NCBI GenBank assembly: GCA_028641055.1
Contig: CM054059.1
Coordinates: forward strand, 109,690,263-109,754,262
Direction: 5' to 3'
DNA from: Alopecurus myosuroides
Lineage: Eukaryota > Streptophyta > Magnoliopsida > Poales > Poaceae
Length of the DNA: 64,000 bases
Under the pieces are notes generated by a model. That model was not told where the DNA came from, made no database searches, and saw only the letters and a list, made by a program, of their open reading frames with translations. The position numbers and the translations under genes were made by a program. Shown piece by piece: positions 11,999 to 22,586 of this stretch; position 1 is the first letter of the stretch, and each line of letters opens with the position of its first letter.

Positions 11999-13363
11999 TG
12001 ATGTCTACGCATTCTTCTATTCTTGTAGACAGTGTTGGGCCTCCAAGTGCAGAGGTTTGTAGAACAACAGCAAGTTTCTCTTAAGTGGATCACCCAAGGT
12101 TTATCAAACTCAGGGAGGTAGAGGTCAAAGATATCCCTCTCAAGCAACCGTGCAATTACGATACAAGAAGTATCTTGTGTCCCCAACACACCTAATACAA
12201 TTGTCAGTTGTATAGGTGCACTAGTTCGGCGAAGAGAGAGTGAAATACAAGTAATATGGATGATTGTAAGTGATAATAGCAATCTGAAATAAAAATGGAA
12301 GCAAGCAAACATGTAGCAGAATTGATTGTAAATGGTGTTTCAATGCTTAGAAACAAGGCCTAGGGATCATACTTTCACTAGTGGACACTCTCAACAATAA
12401 TAACATAATTGAATGCATAAATATCATCTCTTCACTATGCTACTATGAACCACTCTCCCATAGGATAACAAACACCAATCATTGCGTAGGACTAACCTCA
12501 CACTGTCACTATGAGCCCTAGATGGTTCCAGACAAACACCACAATTTCATAGGGTCATCCAACACCAAATATATAAATCATACACACGATGCACACACTT
12601 TCACCTTTACACCGTTTTCAAAGTGTCTACGGAGTTCTCATAACAAAACCACTTGAGCAGTATAATAGATGAAGAGTAACATCTACTTATTCAACTAGAT
12701 TACAAAGCTCATGATCACATAAAGATCACACCATGGGAGAGAGATGAAACACATGGCTACTGGTAGAGCCCTCAGCCTCGGGGGAGAACTACTCCCTCTT
12801 CATCATGGGAGTCAACAATGGCAATGAAGATGGCGGTAGAGTCGATGGAGATGGCTCCGGGGGCACTTCCCCGTCCCGGCATGGTGCCGAAACAGAGATT
12901 TATGTCCCCCTAAACTTGTCAGTGGCGGCGACAGAGCTACGGAACTTTTTGTGGATGGAAGATGGATATTTTCGGGTTTATGCATCGGGGGGGATAAATA
13001 GGCGGAAAGGGCGATGTCGGTGGGAGCCCGAGGGGCACACACCACCTGGTGGCGCGGCCAGGGGACTCGTGCCATCGTATGGTGTGGATCCTCCTCTACC
13101 CCCTCTGGGTCTTTGGACTCCGCTGACGTGCCGGAAAAAATAGGACCCTGGGATTTTAGTTCGTCCAATTACGATAATATTTCCAGAACAACTTTTCTGA
13201 AACCAAAAACAGCAGAAAACAGGAACTTGTGCTGTGGCATCTTGTCAATAGGTTAGTCCATGAAAACGTCCGAAAAACGAAGGAAAACATGTGAAAACAT
13301 AAAGGTATTTGGATAGAAAAAACATGGAGCATCGAAAATTATAGATACGTTTGAGACGTATGA
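11999..13363 (-). mobile_element. Athila-like element B, 5' LTR
   Basis: On the minus strand it starts near TCATACGTCTCAAACG (the usual TG is mutated) and ends 'gcgtagacatca', followed by the primer site. The length is 1365 bp. The first 200 bp resemble element A's LTR; the last third differs, so A and B are related subfamilies rather than copies. The block 'gtgttgggcctccaagtgcagag' (12033-12055) is a very common Triticeae LTR segment. Confidence 0.7.
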
Positions 13364-13525
13364 GTGACCAATTTACTCATCTCGGACGAGTTGAGTGACC
13401 GGTTTGCACATTTTGTGAGTTCAGTGACCAATTCACTCATCTTAGATGAGTTGAGTGATCGGTTTGCACATTTTGCGAGTTGAGTGACGAATTCACTCAT
13501 CTCGGACAAGTTGAGTGACCAACAA
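13363..13525. repeat. 60-bp tandem repeat, about 2.7 copies
   Basis: Units begin with 'agtgac(c/g)aat' at 13363, 13423 and 13483, exactly 60 bp apart. Each contains 'gagtgaccggtttgcacatt' or a close variant. The array starts right at the outer edge of element B's LTR. Confidence 0.85.
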
Positions 13526-14324
13526 TGCGTTTATCTCAAGTTTTAATGGCTCGGTTCTCCATGCATGTCTGTCATGGTCGTGATAATCTCAATGCTGAAT
13601 TGTTAAGGTGCAAACTCACGTGCCTTGGGACATTGAGGGACCACAAGGACAAGTTCATAGGAATACCGTAGAGGCTTAAGAACATTGGTTTTATAATTTC
13701 AGAAAAGCAAACAGTTGATACACTCCTCATGTCACCTCGATATCATTACTTAGGATTTGTGGGTTGCTAGAATATGATGGAAGTGGAAAAGATAGTTGAA
13801 GAAGTCTTCCAGCTCCTCATATCATTTGAGATGGATGTTTTCATTTACTCTGTGATGACTACACCAAAAGACAAAGACAAGTGGAAAGTCCACATGAGGT
13901 ATAAGAGTTATACCATTCATTGACATTTTCTTGACTCAAAGATTTTAGTATTAAATACTAAAATTTATCAATTTGCATTTTTTTGCAGAGTGAGAAAGAA
14001 TAGAGACAAAAGAGGTAGAAAGCATGGAAGGCGAAGTGGAAGAGGCATTTAAGGGAACTATACCAGTTGCATCATCTACACAGTCCAAGTCAATACAGAG
14101 GACCAACACTATGACTTCGAAATAATAATTATTTTGAGTTTGATCATTATGTAATAAATATTTTATGTTCGTGGCCATTGTTGAGTTAGAATTATAAAAT
14201 ATGTGTGGGAATTCCAAGCTTGGGAATTCATAGTTTATGATCTTCTTTATTGTGTTATGTCAATTAGTTTTATTATTAAGTCAGGAATATTTTGATTCAA
14301 AATTATTACTTAAGAGTAATAGTT
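13526..14324. other. AT-rich intergenic sequence, nothing recognised
   Basis: I see only short ORFs and no clear repeat boundary. The sequence 'tagaaagcatggaaggcgaagtggaagagg' region (14013-14050) could be a worn coding fragment, but no family is recognised. Confidence 0.4.
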
Positions 14325-14916
14325 ATATGGCTTGTTAAAAATTTGAGATAAGTCTTTCATTTGATTTATCAAGGTTGAGAGAATACATAAAAAATATTTA
14401 ATATAGCCCAAATCCATTAAGTGCTAAGCAGTTGTGAATTTCGAAATTCACATAAGGGATGGATATTTTCTCAGTTGACATAATCCCATTAAAGATTGAA
14501 TGTGATAAGTGAATCATATTGATGAAGTGAAATAGATGAAATAATTGAAGTTTCAATGTTTCATAAAAGTTAGTGGAGTATTTTGAATAAAAAATTGAGG
14601 TCAAATAAATTTGATTGATGTAGAAAGGACTTAATATAAATTATAACATGGTTGACAAGAAATTTTACTTAGTCAAAATTACTCTTGATAAATTTTGAGA
14701 GACTCAAATTATCGTGATAACGAAATCTTTGTAAGAAAATAATTTAAGAAAATGTTATAATTGTCAATGTCTTTCTGTGAAAAAAGGTGATGACGTCAAA
14801 TGAAAATAATTCTCAAACCTATTAAGAAAATTATTTTGTTTGTTAAGGTTGGAGCTTTGTCATTAATTAACTTAGAATTCTTTTAGTGATAAGTTCCTAC
14901 TAATCAATATTCTCAT
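14325..14916 (+). mobile_element. Degraded Tat-like LTR, left part
   Basis: It is homologous by eye to the minus strand of 41759-41280: 'gagataagtcttt', 'aattgaagtttca', 'tataacatg', and 'gtcattaattaacttag' shared with about 40330. It lacks the Harbinger-like insertion found in the other copy. The right part resumes at 16499 after the solo LTR. Confidence 0.55.
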
Positions 14917-16493
14917 TGATGGTGCAGATCTTGCACTCGTTGGGAAACCCCAAGAGGAAGGTACGAAGAGCACAACATCAAGTTTTCTCTCAGAAAGAAA
15001 CCAAGATTGAATCGACCAGTAGGAGAAAGAAATCACTTCCGAAGGTTGATGCAGCTGATGTGGCAGGGCGCACTACCGTTTCAGAAACAACATGGAACCT
15101 ACACAACAAAATAAAATCACTTTTCCTCAACGAAGTAGTGAGGTTGTCAATCTCACCGGTTTTGCTGAAAACAAAAGGTTAAACATATGGTGTGGAAAAT
15201 AGTAGAAAAACAGTAGCAACAATATGAAAACAGTGATGGTAGTGGTTGTATTATCAGCATGAGGAAAATAGACCGGGAACCACAATTCACTAGTGGTGTA
15301 TCTCCATAGAAGATAGATATCATGTTGGGTAAAGAAATTACAGCTGGGCAATTGAAAGATATAAAGGTTGCACCATATTGCATATGCATGACATGATGAT
15401 TACTATGTGATTCATGCGTGCATTATAACAAAAAATACATAGACCGTTTTCCAACTGCATCTATGACTAACAATCCAACCTCAGAATGTCATCCGAGCAA
15501 ACTTTGGGTATTAAGTTGCAAGCAACAGATAATTGCATTAAGAAAAGTGTGTAATGTAAACATCGTTGTTTTCTCCCTAATGTCAACATCACATCCCCCA
15601 TCCTTCACGTTTCTATCACTCGAGCACAGATGCAAAGGAGACATAAACCAACTATTGAGCATAAATACTCCCTATTGGAGTTACTAGCATCTACTTGGCC
15701 AGAGCATCTACTAACAACGGAGAGCATGCAAGATCATAAATAACATACACATGAATAAAACATGATATATTGATAATCATTGGACATAGCATTCAATATT
15801 CATCGGATCCCAGCAAACACAACATGTAGCATGACAATAAGATGATCTTGATCATCTAGGGCAGCTCACAAGATCTAAACACGAGGCATAAAGAGGAGAG
15901 AACAACCATCTAGCTACTTCTATGGACCCGTAGTCCAAGGATGAACTACTCATGCATCATTCCGGAGGCGGGCATGGTGGTGTACAGCCCTCCGGTGATG
16001 ATTCCCCCTCCTGGAAGGGTGCTCGGGATAGCCCTAGAACCCTCCCGAACTAGGGTTGACGATGGCGGAGGCTGCAGATGTTTTTGGTGGAAAAGGCTCG
16101 GGTATCTAGGGTTAACCCAAGGAGGAGAATATATAGGCGCGAGGGCAACGTCGGTGGGCGGCCAGGGGGCCACACCACCCCTGGGAACGGCCAAGGGGGG
16201 CGCCTCATGGTGTGGGGCCCTGTGGCCCCCCTCCGGGTCCCCTATGGACTCCGTGTACGCGATAGATTTCCAAGACTTCCGGCTTTCGAATTGTCCAATT
16301 CCGAGAATATTTCCAAAACAACTTTTCTGAAACTAAAAACAACACAAAACAGGAACTGGCTCTGTGGAATCTTGCCAATAGGTTAGTCCCAGAAAATCGA
16401 TAAGAATGGCATAAAGTGTAAAGGAAACATGTAGCATATGGCATGAAAACAACATGGATCATCAGAAATTATGGATACATTTATGACGTATCA
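14917..16493 (-). mobile_element. Inverted solo LTR, Athila-like (family of element A)
   Basis: On the minus strand it starts TGATACGTCATAAATG and ends 'gcaccatca'; 1577 bp. Both sides carry the 5-bp duplication CTCAT (14912-14916 and 16494-16498). There is no internal region or second LTR, so this is a solo LTR left by recombination. It is inserted in the degraded Tat-like LTR, whose two halves rejoin around it. Confidence 0.85.
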
Positions 16494-16498
16494 CTCAT

Positions 16499-17390
16499 GG
16501 TTGATGCATAATTTATGAAAGGGTTTTGCATAAAACCAATATATATTTATTAGTAGTAAATTTCCACTTTAAATCCAAGTGTTTTACACACTGAATTAAG
16601 GAGAAAATTGTCTTCTCATGATTGGGAGGTGGAAATAATATTAAGTTAAGACTGAGATTCTCTAGAGAAATGATTGAATCAGAGGGGCAACATGCAAATG
16701 TTTCCGATTCATCTTCTCATTCAGGAATTATGTATGCGATACATAAAGTTCAAACTCAATATTTGACAATGGTCATGTGAGAAATTTGGTGTAATATTCA
16801 CTTGGTGATATAGTGTTCAAAATTTCAAGATAATGACCATGATGTACAAAACAAACCAAGAAAGATAATAGTACTCATAAATATATGATATTTGAATTAT
16901 CATATAGATCCATAAGAAGGGAGATGTTCATGTTGACTCCAACATTTCATCTTGAGAGTAAATAGAGTGATTTTAAATCACAAGAACATGAATATTTTGG
17001 CAAAGAAAAACAAATATGAATATTTTATATTCATAAAGATAGTATTAATATGTTTGTATCAAGTATGAATAAATGATAATGATGAGTTAAAAACTTATCA
17101 TATCAATTGCTTGGAGCTGTTATTGGATCAATAAAATTAATTTGTTAAGTGTAATTAATTTTTTATTACTGTAGTAATCTAAATTATTACAAGTATGATT
17201 AATAAGTCGGTCATGTTAATGAAATAAGATGATCATCTTATTCATTATACAAAGCGAAGGGGCTTAAAAGTCAGTGGGAGGTCTTTTAATTTGGCTGGGC
17301 TAAACAAAGTTGCCTCGTGAAATTGATTTAAAAGAGTTTTAAATAAGTTGTCAGTAAGCGTCTTAGTAAATTTGAGATCTATGAGATAGA
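16499..17390 (+). mobile_element. Degraded Tat-like LTR, right part
   Basis: It matches the minus strand of about 40310-39400 in order: 'gcataaaaccaatat', 'agtaaatttccac', 'aaggagaaaattgtcttctcatgat', 'ggcaacatgcaaatgtttcc', 'gttcatgttgactc', 'atgatgagttaaaaacttatcatatcaattgcttgg', 'cttttaatttggctggg'. Homology fades after about 17390. Confidence 0.6.
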
Positions 17391-18260
17391 TTAAGAAGCT
17401 TCATAAACATGAATATGATGGGTATGATAAATATAATTTTGAAAGATTGAATTACAATGAGATAAAATATTTTATCTGAAAAGTAAACATGACATAATAT
17501 TTTGCAAGAGAATTGACATTCGTAGTCAATGGTGAGCAAAATAGAAAGGATCTGGATCAAATCATGATATTTTGTGATTTTACCAAACATCGTTGTCATA
17601 AAGAAAATCATACCGGAACCGGTAGATTTCCGTAGGCTAATTTGTTTAGTCATAAAAGAGAAATATTTAAGTAAAAGTTTTTCTCTAACAATTAATTGTG
17701 TGTAATTAAACCTGAGAATATTATTGTGAGAATTTATCACTTAAATATTTCACGGGTACTAGAAAGTATAATACGACTCATTGTGATTTTGTATAGCTGC
17801 AAATAATATTGTGAGGTGTATTCACATATGTACTGTAGTGGAATTACGATATCAAATCTTTGTTGATTTTAATTCAGATTATGATTCTTCAATTGATAAT
17901 ACCGTATGTTGCATAATTATCAACATTAGAGTATTATGAGTGGACTCTATAGTATATTATTATGGATAGTTGCAACACAATGTGAGACATTGTGGATTGC
18001 AAGTTATTGGATGAAATTCATTCGACTTAGTGATGCTTCAAAAGACAGTATGATAATTCATTCCGAGACGCTTGAGTTATTAATGCTACTACGTTACCAG
18101 ATTCACACAATTCTAATTTCTAATAAGTTCATCGCAAGTTTATCACAAGTTGATGAGATCAAAAGGTAAAAGATAATAGTCTAAGGTACCACATGCATAG
18201 CATGAGTAAGACCGGATTTCCATTGGTGTTATGACGTCATACTACCTAGAATATTATTAA
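17391..18260. other. AT-rich sequence, no gene seen
   Basis: There are only short ORFs. It may be a further part of the same degraded element, or a Copia 3' internal region leading to the polypurine tract at 18261-18280. I see no domain. Confidence 0.35.
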
Positions 18261-18340
18261 CTCTAGTGCAAGTGGGAGACTATTGGAGATATTCCCTAGA
18301 GACCATAATATTAAGTTTTTATTCTGTCCCCACTTACGTC
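18261..18340 (+). mobile_element. Copia polypurine tract and LTR start, fragment
   Basis: 'ctagtgcaagtgggagac' (18263-18280) followed by 'tattggagatattccctaga' matches the polypurine tract and LTR start of BARE-like Copia elements. The intact Copia element at 31-39 kb has the same junction on the minus strand ('gtgcaagtgggagac' then 'tgttgggaatatgccctaga'). Only the first tens of bases of the LTR are recognisable. Confidence 0.55.
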
Positions 18341-18565
18341 ATCATGCTACAGCTATAGCACTTGAAAAGTTAGATTTTAAAGAAAAATCTTTGTGCGAAT
18401 GTGAAGACATGAACAAACAAGAGTTCCCAATGGACGTGCACGCCCCCCGCAGTTGGCTATTGTTCGGTAACTTTCCGAACATGTCGAATGCCGATGTGCC
18501 TACAGGGAGAGGGGATCTCTTCTCGCCGCTCAGCGGGATGCCAGGCTTGCAAGTATGATCCCAAC

Positions 18566-18802
18566 TCATAAATTATCGTTTTTTATCAAGATACGGCGCG
18601 CCACCAAGGGGCGATGGCCCGACCCTTTCTCATTTGACGCCACATCCGGGTTCCGAAATGGCGCGTCAGTAAGAGAGTTACACCCCAACAAGGTTCCTTT
18701 GAGTTTCATCTCCATAAGAGTGACTGGGTTTTTCGTTGGCTTGCCAAGCGTAACACAACTCTCCTCATTTACCCGGGCTTGGGACGGGCTATGTTGAGAC
18801 AA
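18566..18802 (-). pseudogene. Short repeat-derived ORF, function unknown
   Basis: The minus-strand frame has no ATG at its beginning; the first ATG is internal ('MEMKLKGTLLGC'). A similar peptide ('KNPV..MEMKLKGTLL.CNS.TDAPFR.PD') is one I remember as recurrent in grass genomic sequence, which suggests a repeat rather than a gene. The product is unknown. The 18440-18800 stretch is GC-richer than its surroundings, so it is probably a separate inserted fragment. Confidence 0.3.
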
Positions 18803-19149
18803 GATTTTTTTTTCCTAGTATTCGACTTACAGCTTGAGTTGGCAAACTTCTTCCAAAGATACGATTCACTTACAACACAGCTTTTACCTCTCATTCATGT
18901 GAAAAGAAAAGAAAACCTCTTACCTCTCATTGATCCTTCAGTCCGATGAATGAGGCACGCATATCTTTAACCAAAGTTGTGATCAACAATATCTCAATTA
19001 TGTTGGTATCATTCATCAAGAAAATACTTTCTAATGCTATCAATTTTAACCACATAGTCCTCAAATACTTAAGACTAATTATTGGTCCAAGCAACATCTT
19101 AAAATACTGGTGCGCCTTATCCATTGGAATGGAGGGGGTACTAACATAG
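18803..19149. other. No feature seen
   Basis: AT-rich stretch between the repeat-derived ORF and the MITE, downstream of the 3' end of the LisH/CTLH gene. No ORF of note. Confidence 0.4.
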
Positions 19150-19299
19150 TTTAAAATAGCGGGTTAAGGAGAGTCCGCTAAATGATGTCTATGTATAATT
19201 TAGCTAATTTAGCGGCATATAGCGCCATTTAGACGTGCTATAGCGTTGATTTAGCTAATTTTGAGGCTGCCGCTATATGTCATAGCCCGCTATTTAAAA
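19150..19299. mobile_element. MITE-like palindromic element (150 bp)
   Basis: The ends are near-perfect inverted repeats: TTTAAAATAGCGGG (19150-19163) and CCCGCTATTTAAAA (19286-19299). Inside, GCTAAAT/ATTTAGC-type words recur on both strands. A target duplication is not clear, so the superfamily is left open. It lies about 160 bp past the stop codon of the downstream LisH/CTLH gene. Confidence 0.65.
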
Positions 19300-19461
19300 C
19301 ATTGGGTACTAACGAACAATTTTCACAACGTAACTTAAACAAAGGCGTCTTTCAGGGGTAGCATGCACCAAAAAGCACGATATCTCAGTAGTACAGTAAC
19401 AGTTTTAATAGATAGTATTGAACTCTCAAACCAAATGAGTTACATCACACAAGCTAATAAT

Positions 19462-22400
19462 CTAACACTTGGCCTCTGGCAATTTGACGTCCTTGAGCTG
19501 AGACCGAGAATCACAGGAGGGGAACTGAGGGAACACCATGGTCAACACTCGGTCAGGACTTTTAATGGGCGAGTTGCAATCCCACTGCTTCAACCAAGCT
19601 GTGGTAAATAAAAAGGCCAGACCTGGTCAATGTTGGGAAATGAACTACTTACTTGAACTGTGGATGTTGTTTATGATAACGAGCACACAAAAACACATTA
19701 CACAAAACTTACTTGACCAAACTGTCCAGAAATGTGTTGCCTCTTTGGCTTGAACTCTTGGCAGACAGTTGCGAGTGGCCTTTTTTGGAGGTTGTTTCTT
19801 GCAAAAGAAACTTGGCGACCAGAATATGCAGTGATCACTGTATGCTTCAGACCTGCACACGATTACTCTTAAGAACAGAGAGAAATACTGCACTAAGTAT
19901 CACTCTGGCATACTGCCCGTTGACTCAATGGCATGATTAACATTTTCCTAACAATCTATGTTTCATGGACCAATGGTGAGGTCGCATAATTGTTCCAATT
20001 CAAATTCAAAAGTGTGCACTTACTTAACTTAAAATAATTTCTGACAATATTCCAGAATTTCTCGCATGACTTCTAAGAAAAATACAAAGACAAGGAAAGC
20101 AACCAACAAATGCACGAGCGGAAAAGGAACATGGTTCAAACTAACATCGGTCGGCATGCCATCACAAGTTTGGTGGGCCCTAACAATGATGAATTCCAGG
20201 GATCATACAAGCTCATATTCAACGAATTTAGCTGCATTTATTTCTGATCAGATCCTAAATTTTTTAGCAGGGCATATAAGTGACTAAACACAGCCTACAA
20301 GACTGGAGGACCCCGAAAACCTGCATTGTGTTAAGCTGTTAAACACACAACTAGTACTCAAAGTGCAAAGGCACTATCAAGCATGACTTTTTTTTTGAAA
20401 TCTGGAAGCAGAAACAAAAAGAAATGGAAATCAATTAACAAAAGGAACATTGAATGGGCAACTCAAGGGAATTTCTCTATACAAACGATTTTCAAAGATA
20501 TCCTGAGAATCTACGAATTAGGGCAAAACAACAGGCCAATGAAATTAGAAAGCTAAGGGTAAAGGGTGTAACAATACTTGACAAAAGTGTACTTGTGCAT
20601 AGGCCACAAGACGGTACTACTCTTGAGGGCAAGCCTGGTAGGGCTTACAAAATAGCAATGAAAGAACAGGATTAAGAACAAACGACAAAGAAATTATTGT
20701 GACTTGTAACAAAGGATGACTAAGCTCTAAGCCACAATATTATTAGCAACAAAGCCAAACTGAGCACAAAACAACTTCTTCTAAATTAGTTATAATTGAC
20801 TCCCTCTATAAAAGGATGTGGGACTAAAATTGAAAGGGGAAGAATGATCACAAGCCAAGTGAAAAACAATGGGAAACTGATTACATGTTGGAGCAAAAAT
20901 AAATAAATAAATCTGATGTTACCTTCATTGCGGGAATCTTCAAATGAGTTCCCCTGTGGGATAACTCTGCATATACCAGCTTGCACAGACTCAACTGGAA
21001 ATTCAAACGTCCCAGACACTTAGAATATACGGTTAGAAGAAAAAAAGAGAACTACAGCAACACATAGGAAATATACTAGTAAAGATAGCTTGTAACTGAA
21101 AGTAGAAACTGAAAGACACAGGGAAAAAAGAGTTCACCAATAATATCCGCCAGCCAGGCTGATTCCTCACATGATAATCCTGACACTGAATAGATGATTA
21201 TAATTACAAATATCTGTTGATTAATTTTTTACTACAAGAACGTTTGTAAGAAAGATAATACAATACTGTGGAGCAACATACCTACAGAATTCCCCTCACG
21301 TTGACTTGAAGATGGCAGGCTAGATAAAAAAAAAGATACAGTGTCTGAATGTTAAAAAGACAAAAACAGCCAACCAAACAATGCTTTAGTTTAGTTATAG
21401 TGTACCTCCTCTTCTTATGAAGGTAGAATTTGGTAATATCAGAAGCTGGAGTTCTTTCTCTTTCCTTAATGTGACGCCTTTGCTGAGAACTGCAGAAGAT
21501 TACAGACGCAATGTACAAGTCACATCAATTACCACTAAAACTGAAATCAACCATACACTTGACAGAGTAAGGAGTGACTAGATCCATCAGATTCAGAACA
21601 TGAGTGAGGATTTAGGTAGAAGGATCTAGCTTACCAGGATCCGATGGGGAGAATGTTGTGTGGCTTGTCTCGGAAGTTTGGCAACCGCAGCAGGTCATTG
21701 AACTCGGGAGCCTTGGTGATCAAGTCCTTGGCAATCTCTGCAGCCTTGAACCTCATGCAAGACCAGTCGACGGAGGCCCTGTATAACAGAACGACATGTT
21801 CAAAAACTGGAAACGATGCTATAATGGATGCAGAATCGTGTCAATTGATCAGGTAGATATGAATCAAGCACCGAAGACGCTCGCAGCGGAGCATGGTCAA
21901 GAGCACTCTGGTGAGCTTCACAGTGCCAGGGTCAGGGTTGGGGTTCTTCTTAAGGTTGCGCTCATACTGCTCCGCCGTCAGAGCTCCATGCCGTTCGCCG
22001 GCGGCAATGGACTGAAGGGTTTTGTGCGCCAGGAGGAAGTTGAAGAAGACAATACCCTCGCTGCCAAGCATGTCGAGAGATGGCACGAAGCGGGAGACAT
22101 ACTTGATGGCATCATCCCACTGGCCCAGAGAAACAAGGCGGTGCAGGTGCTCGATGCTGAAAAACACTTCCGTTTCCTGAACAAACCTGAATGTGCGTGC
22201 AAAGGAAGAATCAGAACAACGTGGAACATATTTTCGCAAGTAAGAAACGGAGGAAATTTGGGTGAGGTTCTACGCATTGAAGGTGGAGCCAGAGTTGCGC
22301 CAACGAAAGAAGGCGAGGAGGCGGCGGTGACGAAGCCGCGACACACAGGGGTACTCCAAGGGATGGCGCACTTGCTTGTGCTTGGCGGAGACAGAGAGCT

Positions 22401-22470
22401 CCACCACACTGTGGTTACAAGATGCCAATGACTCTGGCTTGCATATAGGGACTGCTGGGGTAGGGTGGGA
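19462..22470 (-). pseudogene. LisH/CTLH-type gene, downstream copy (start codon missing)
   Basis: Nine exons are inferred: about 22470-22274, 22186-21872, 21778-21635, 21489-21406, 21319-21282, 21185-21138, 21018-20923, 19844-19713 and 19598-19462. All junctions are GT-AG and in phase; the acceptor of the eighth could also be 19852 in another frame. The N-terminal region has a LisH-like helix pair ending 'STFNAFVQETEVFFS', then a CTLH-like segment ('SLGQWDDAIKYVSRFVP'). The third exon has 'PEFNDLLRLPNFRDKPHNIL', which loosely resembles the N-terminal region of TOPLESS-type proteins. The first exon contains no in-frame ATG: where the upstream copy has its start, this one reads GTGTGG. The first Met is deep in exon 2, so I call it start-less. 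A non-AUG or alternative upstream start remains possible. Confidence 0.6.
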
Positions 22471-22492
22471 TGGCAAATTTAGGGGTCAGCTT

Positions 22493-22502
22493 CTTATATA
22501 AA
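22493..22502 (-). promoter_or_regulatory. TATA box of the downstream LisH/CTLH copy
   Basis: The minus strand reads 'gatttatataagaagctgac', aligning with 'gatttataaacctaggctgac' in the upstream copy. The promoter was therefore part of the duplicated unit. Confidence 0.5.
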
Positions 22503-22586
22503 TCTAAGAGTCCCTTCTTGTCTCCAATCCCAGTTATTCATTCGCTAGTGATACATTGGAGTAAAAATAAATAAATGAGCAGTTAC

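Noticed and set aside
13363..13525. CRISPR-like repeats
   Set aside because: Contiguous 60-bp tandem repeat without unique spacers, in a plant nuclear context.
21796..22431. Plus-strand ORF of 211 codons
   Set aside because: Antisense to exons 1-2 of the downstream LisH/CTLH copy.
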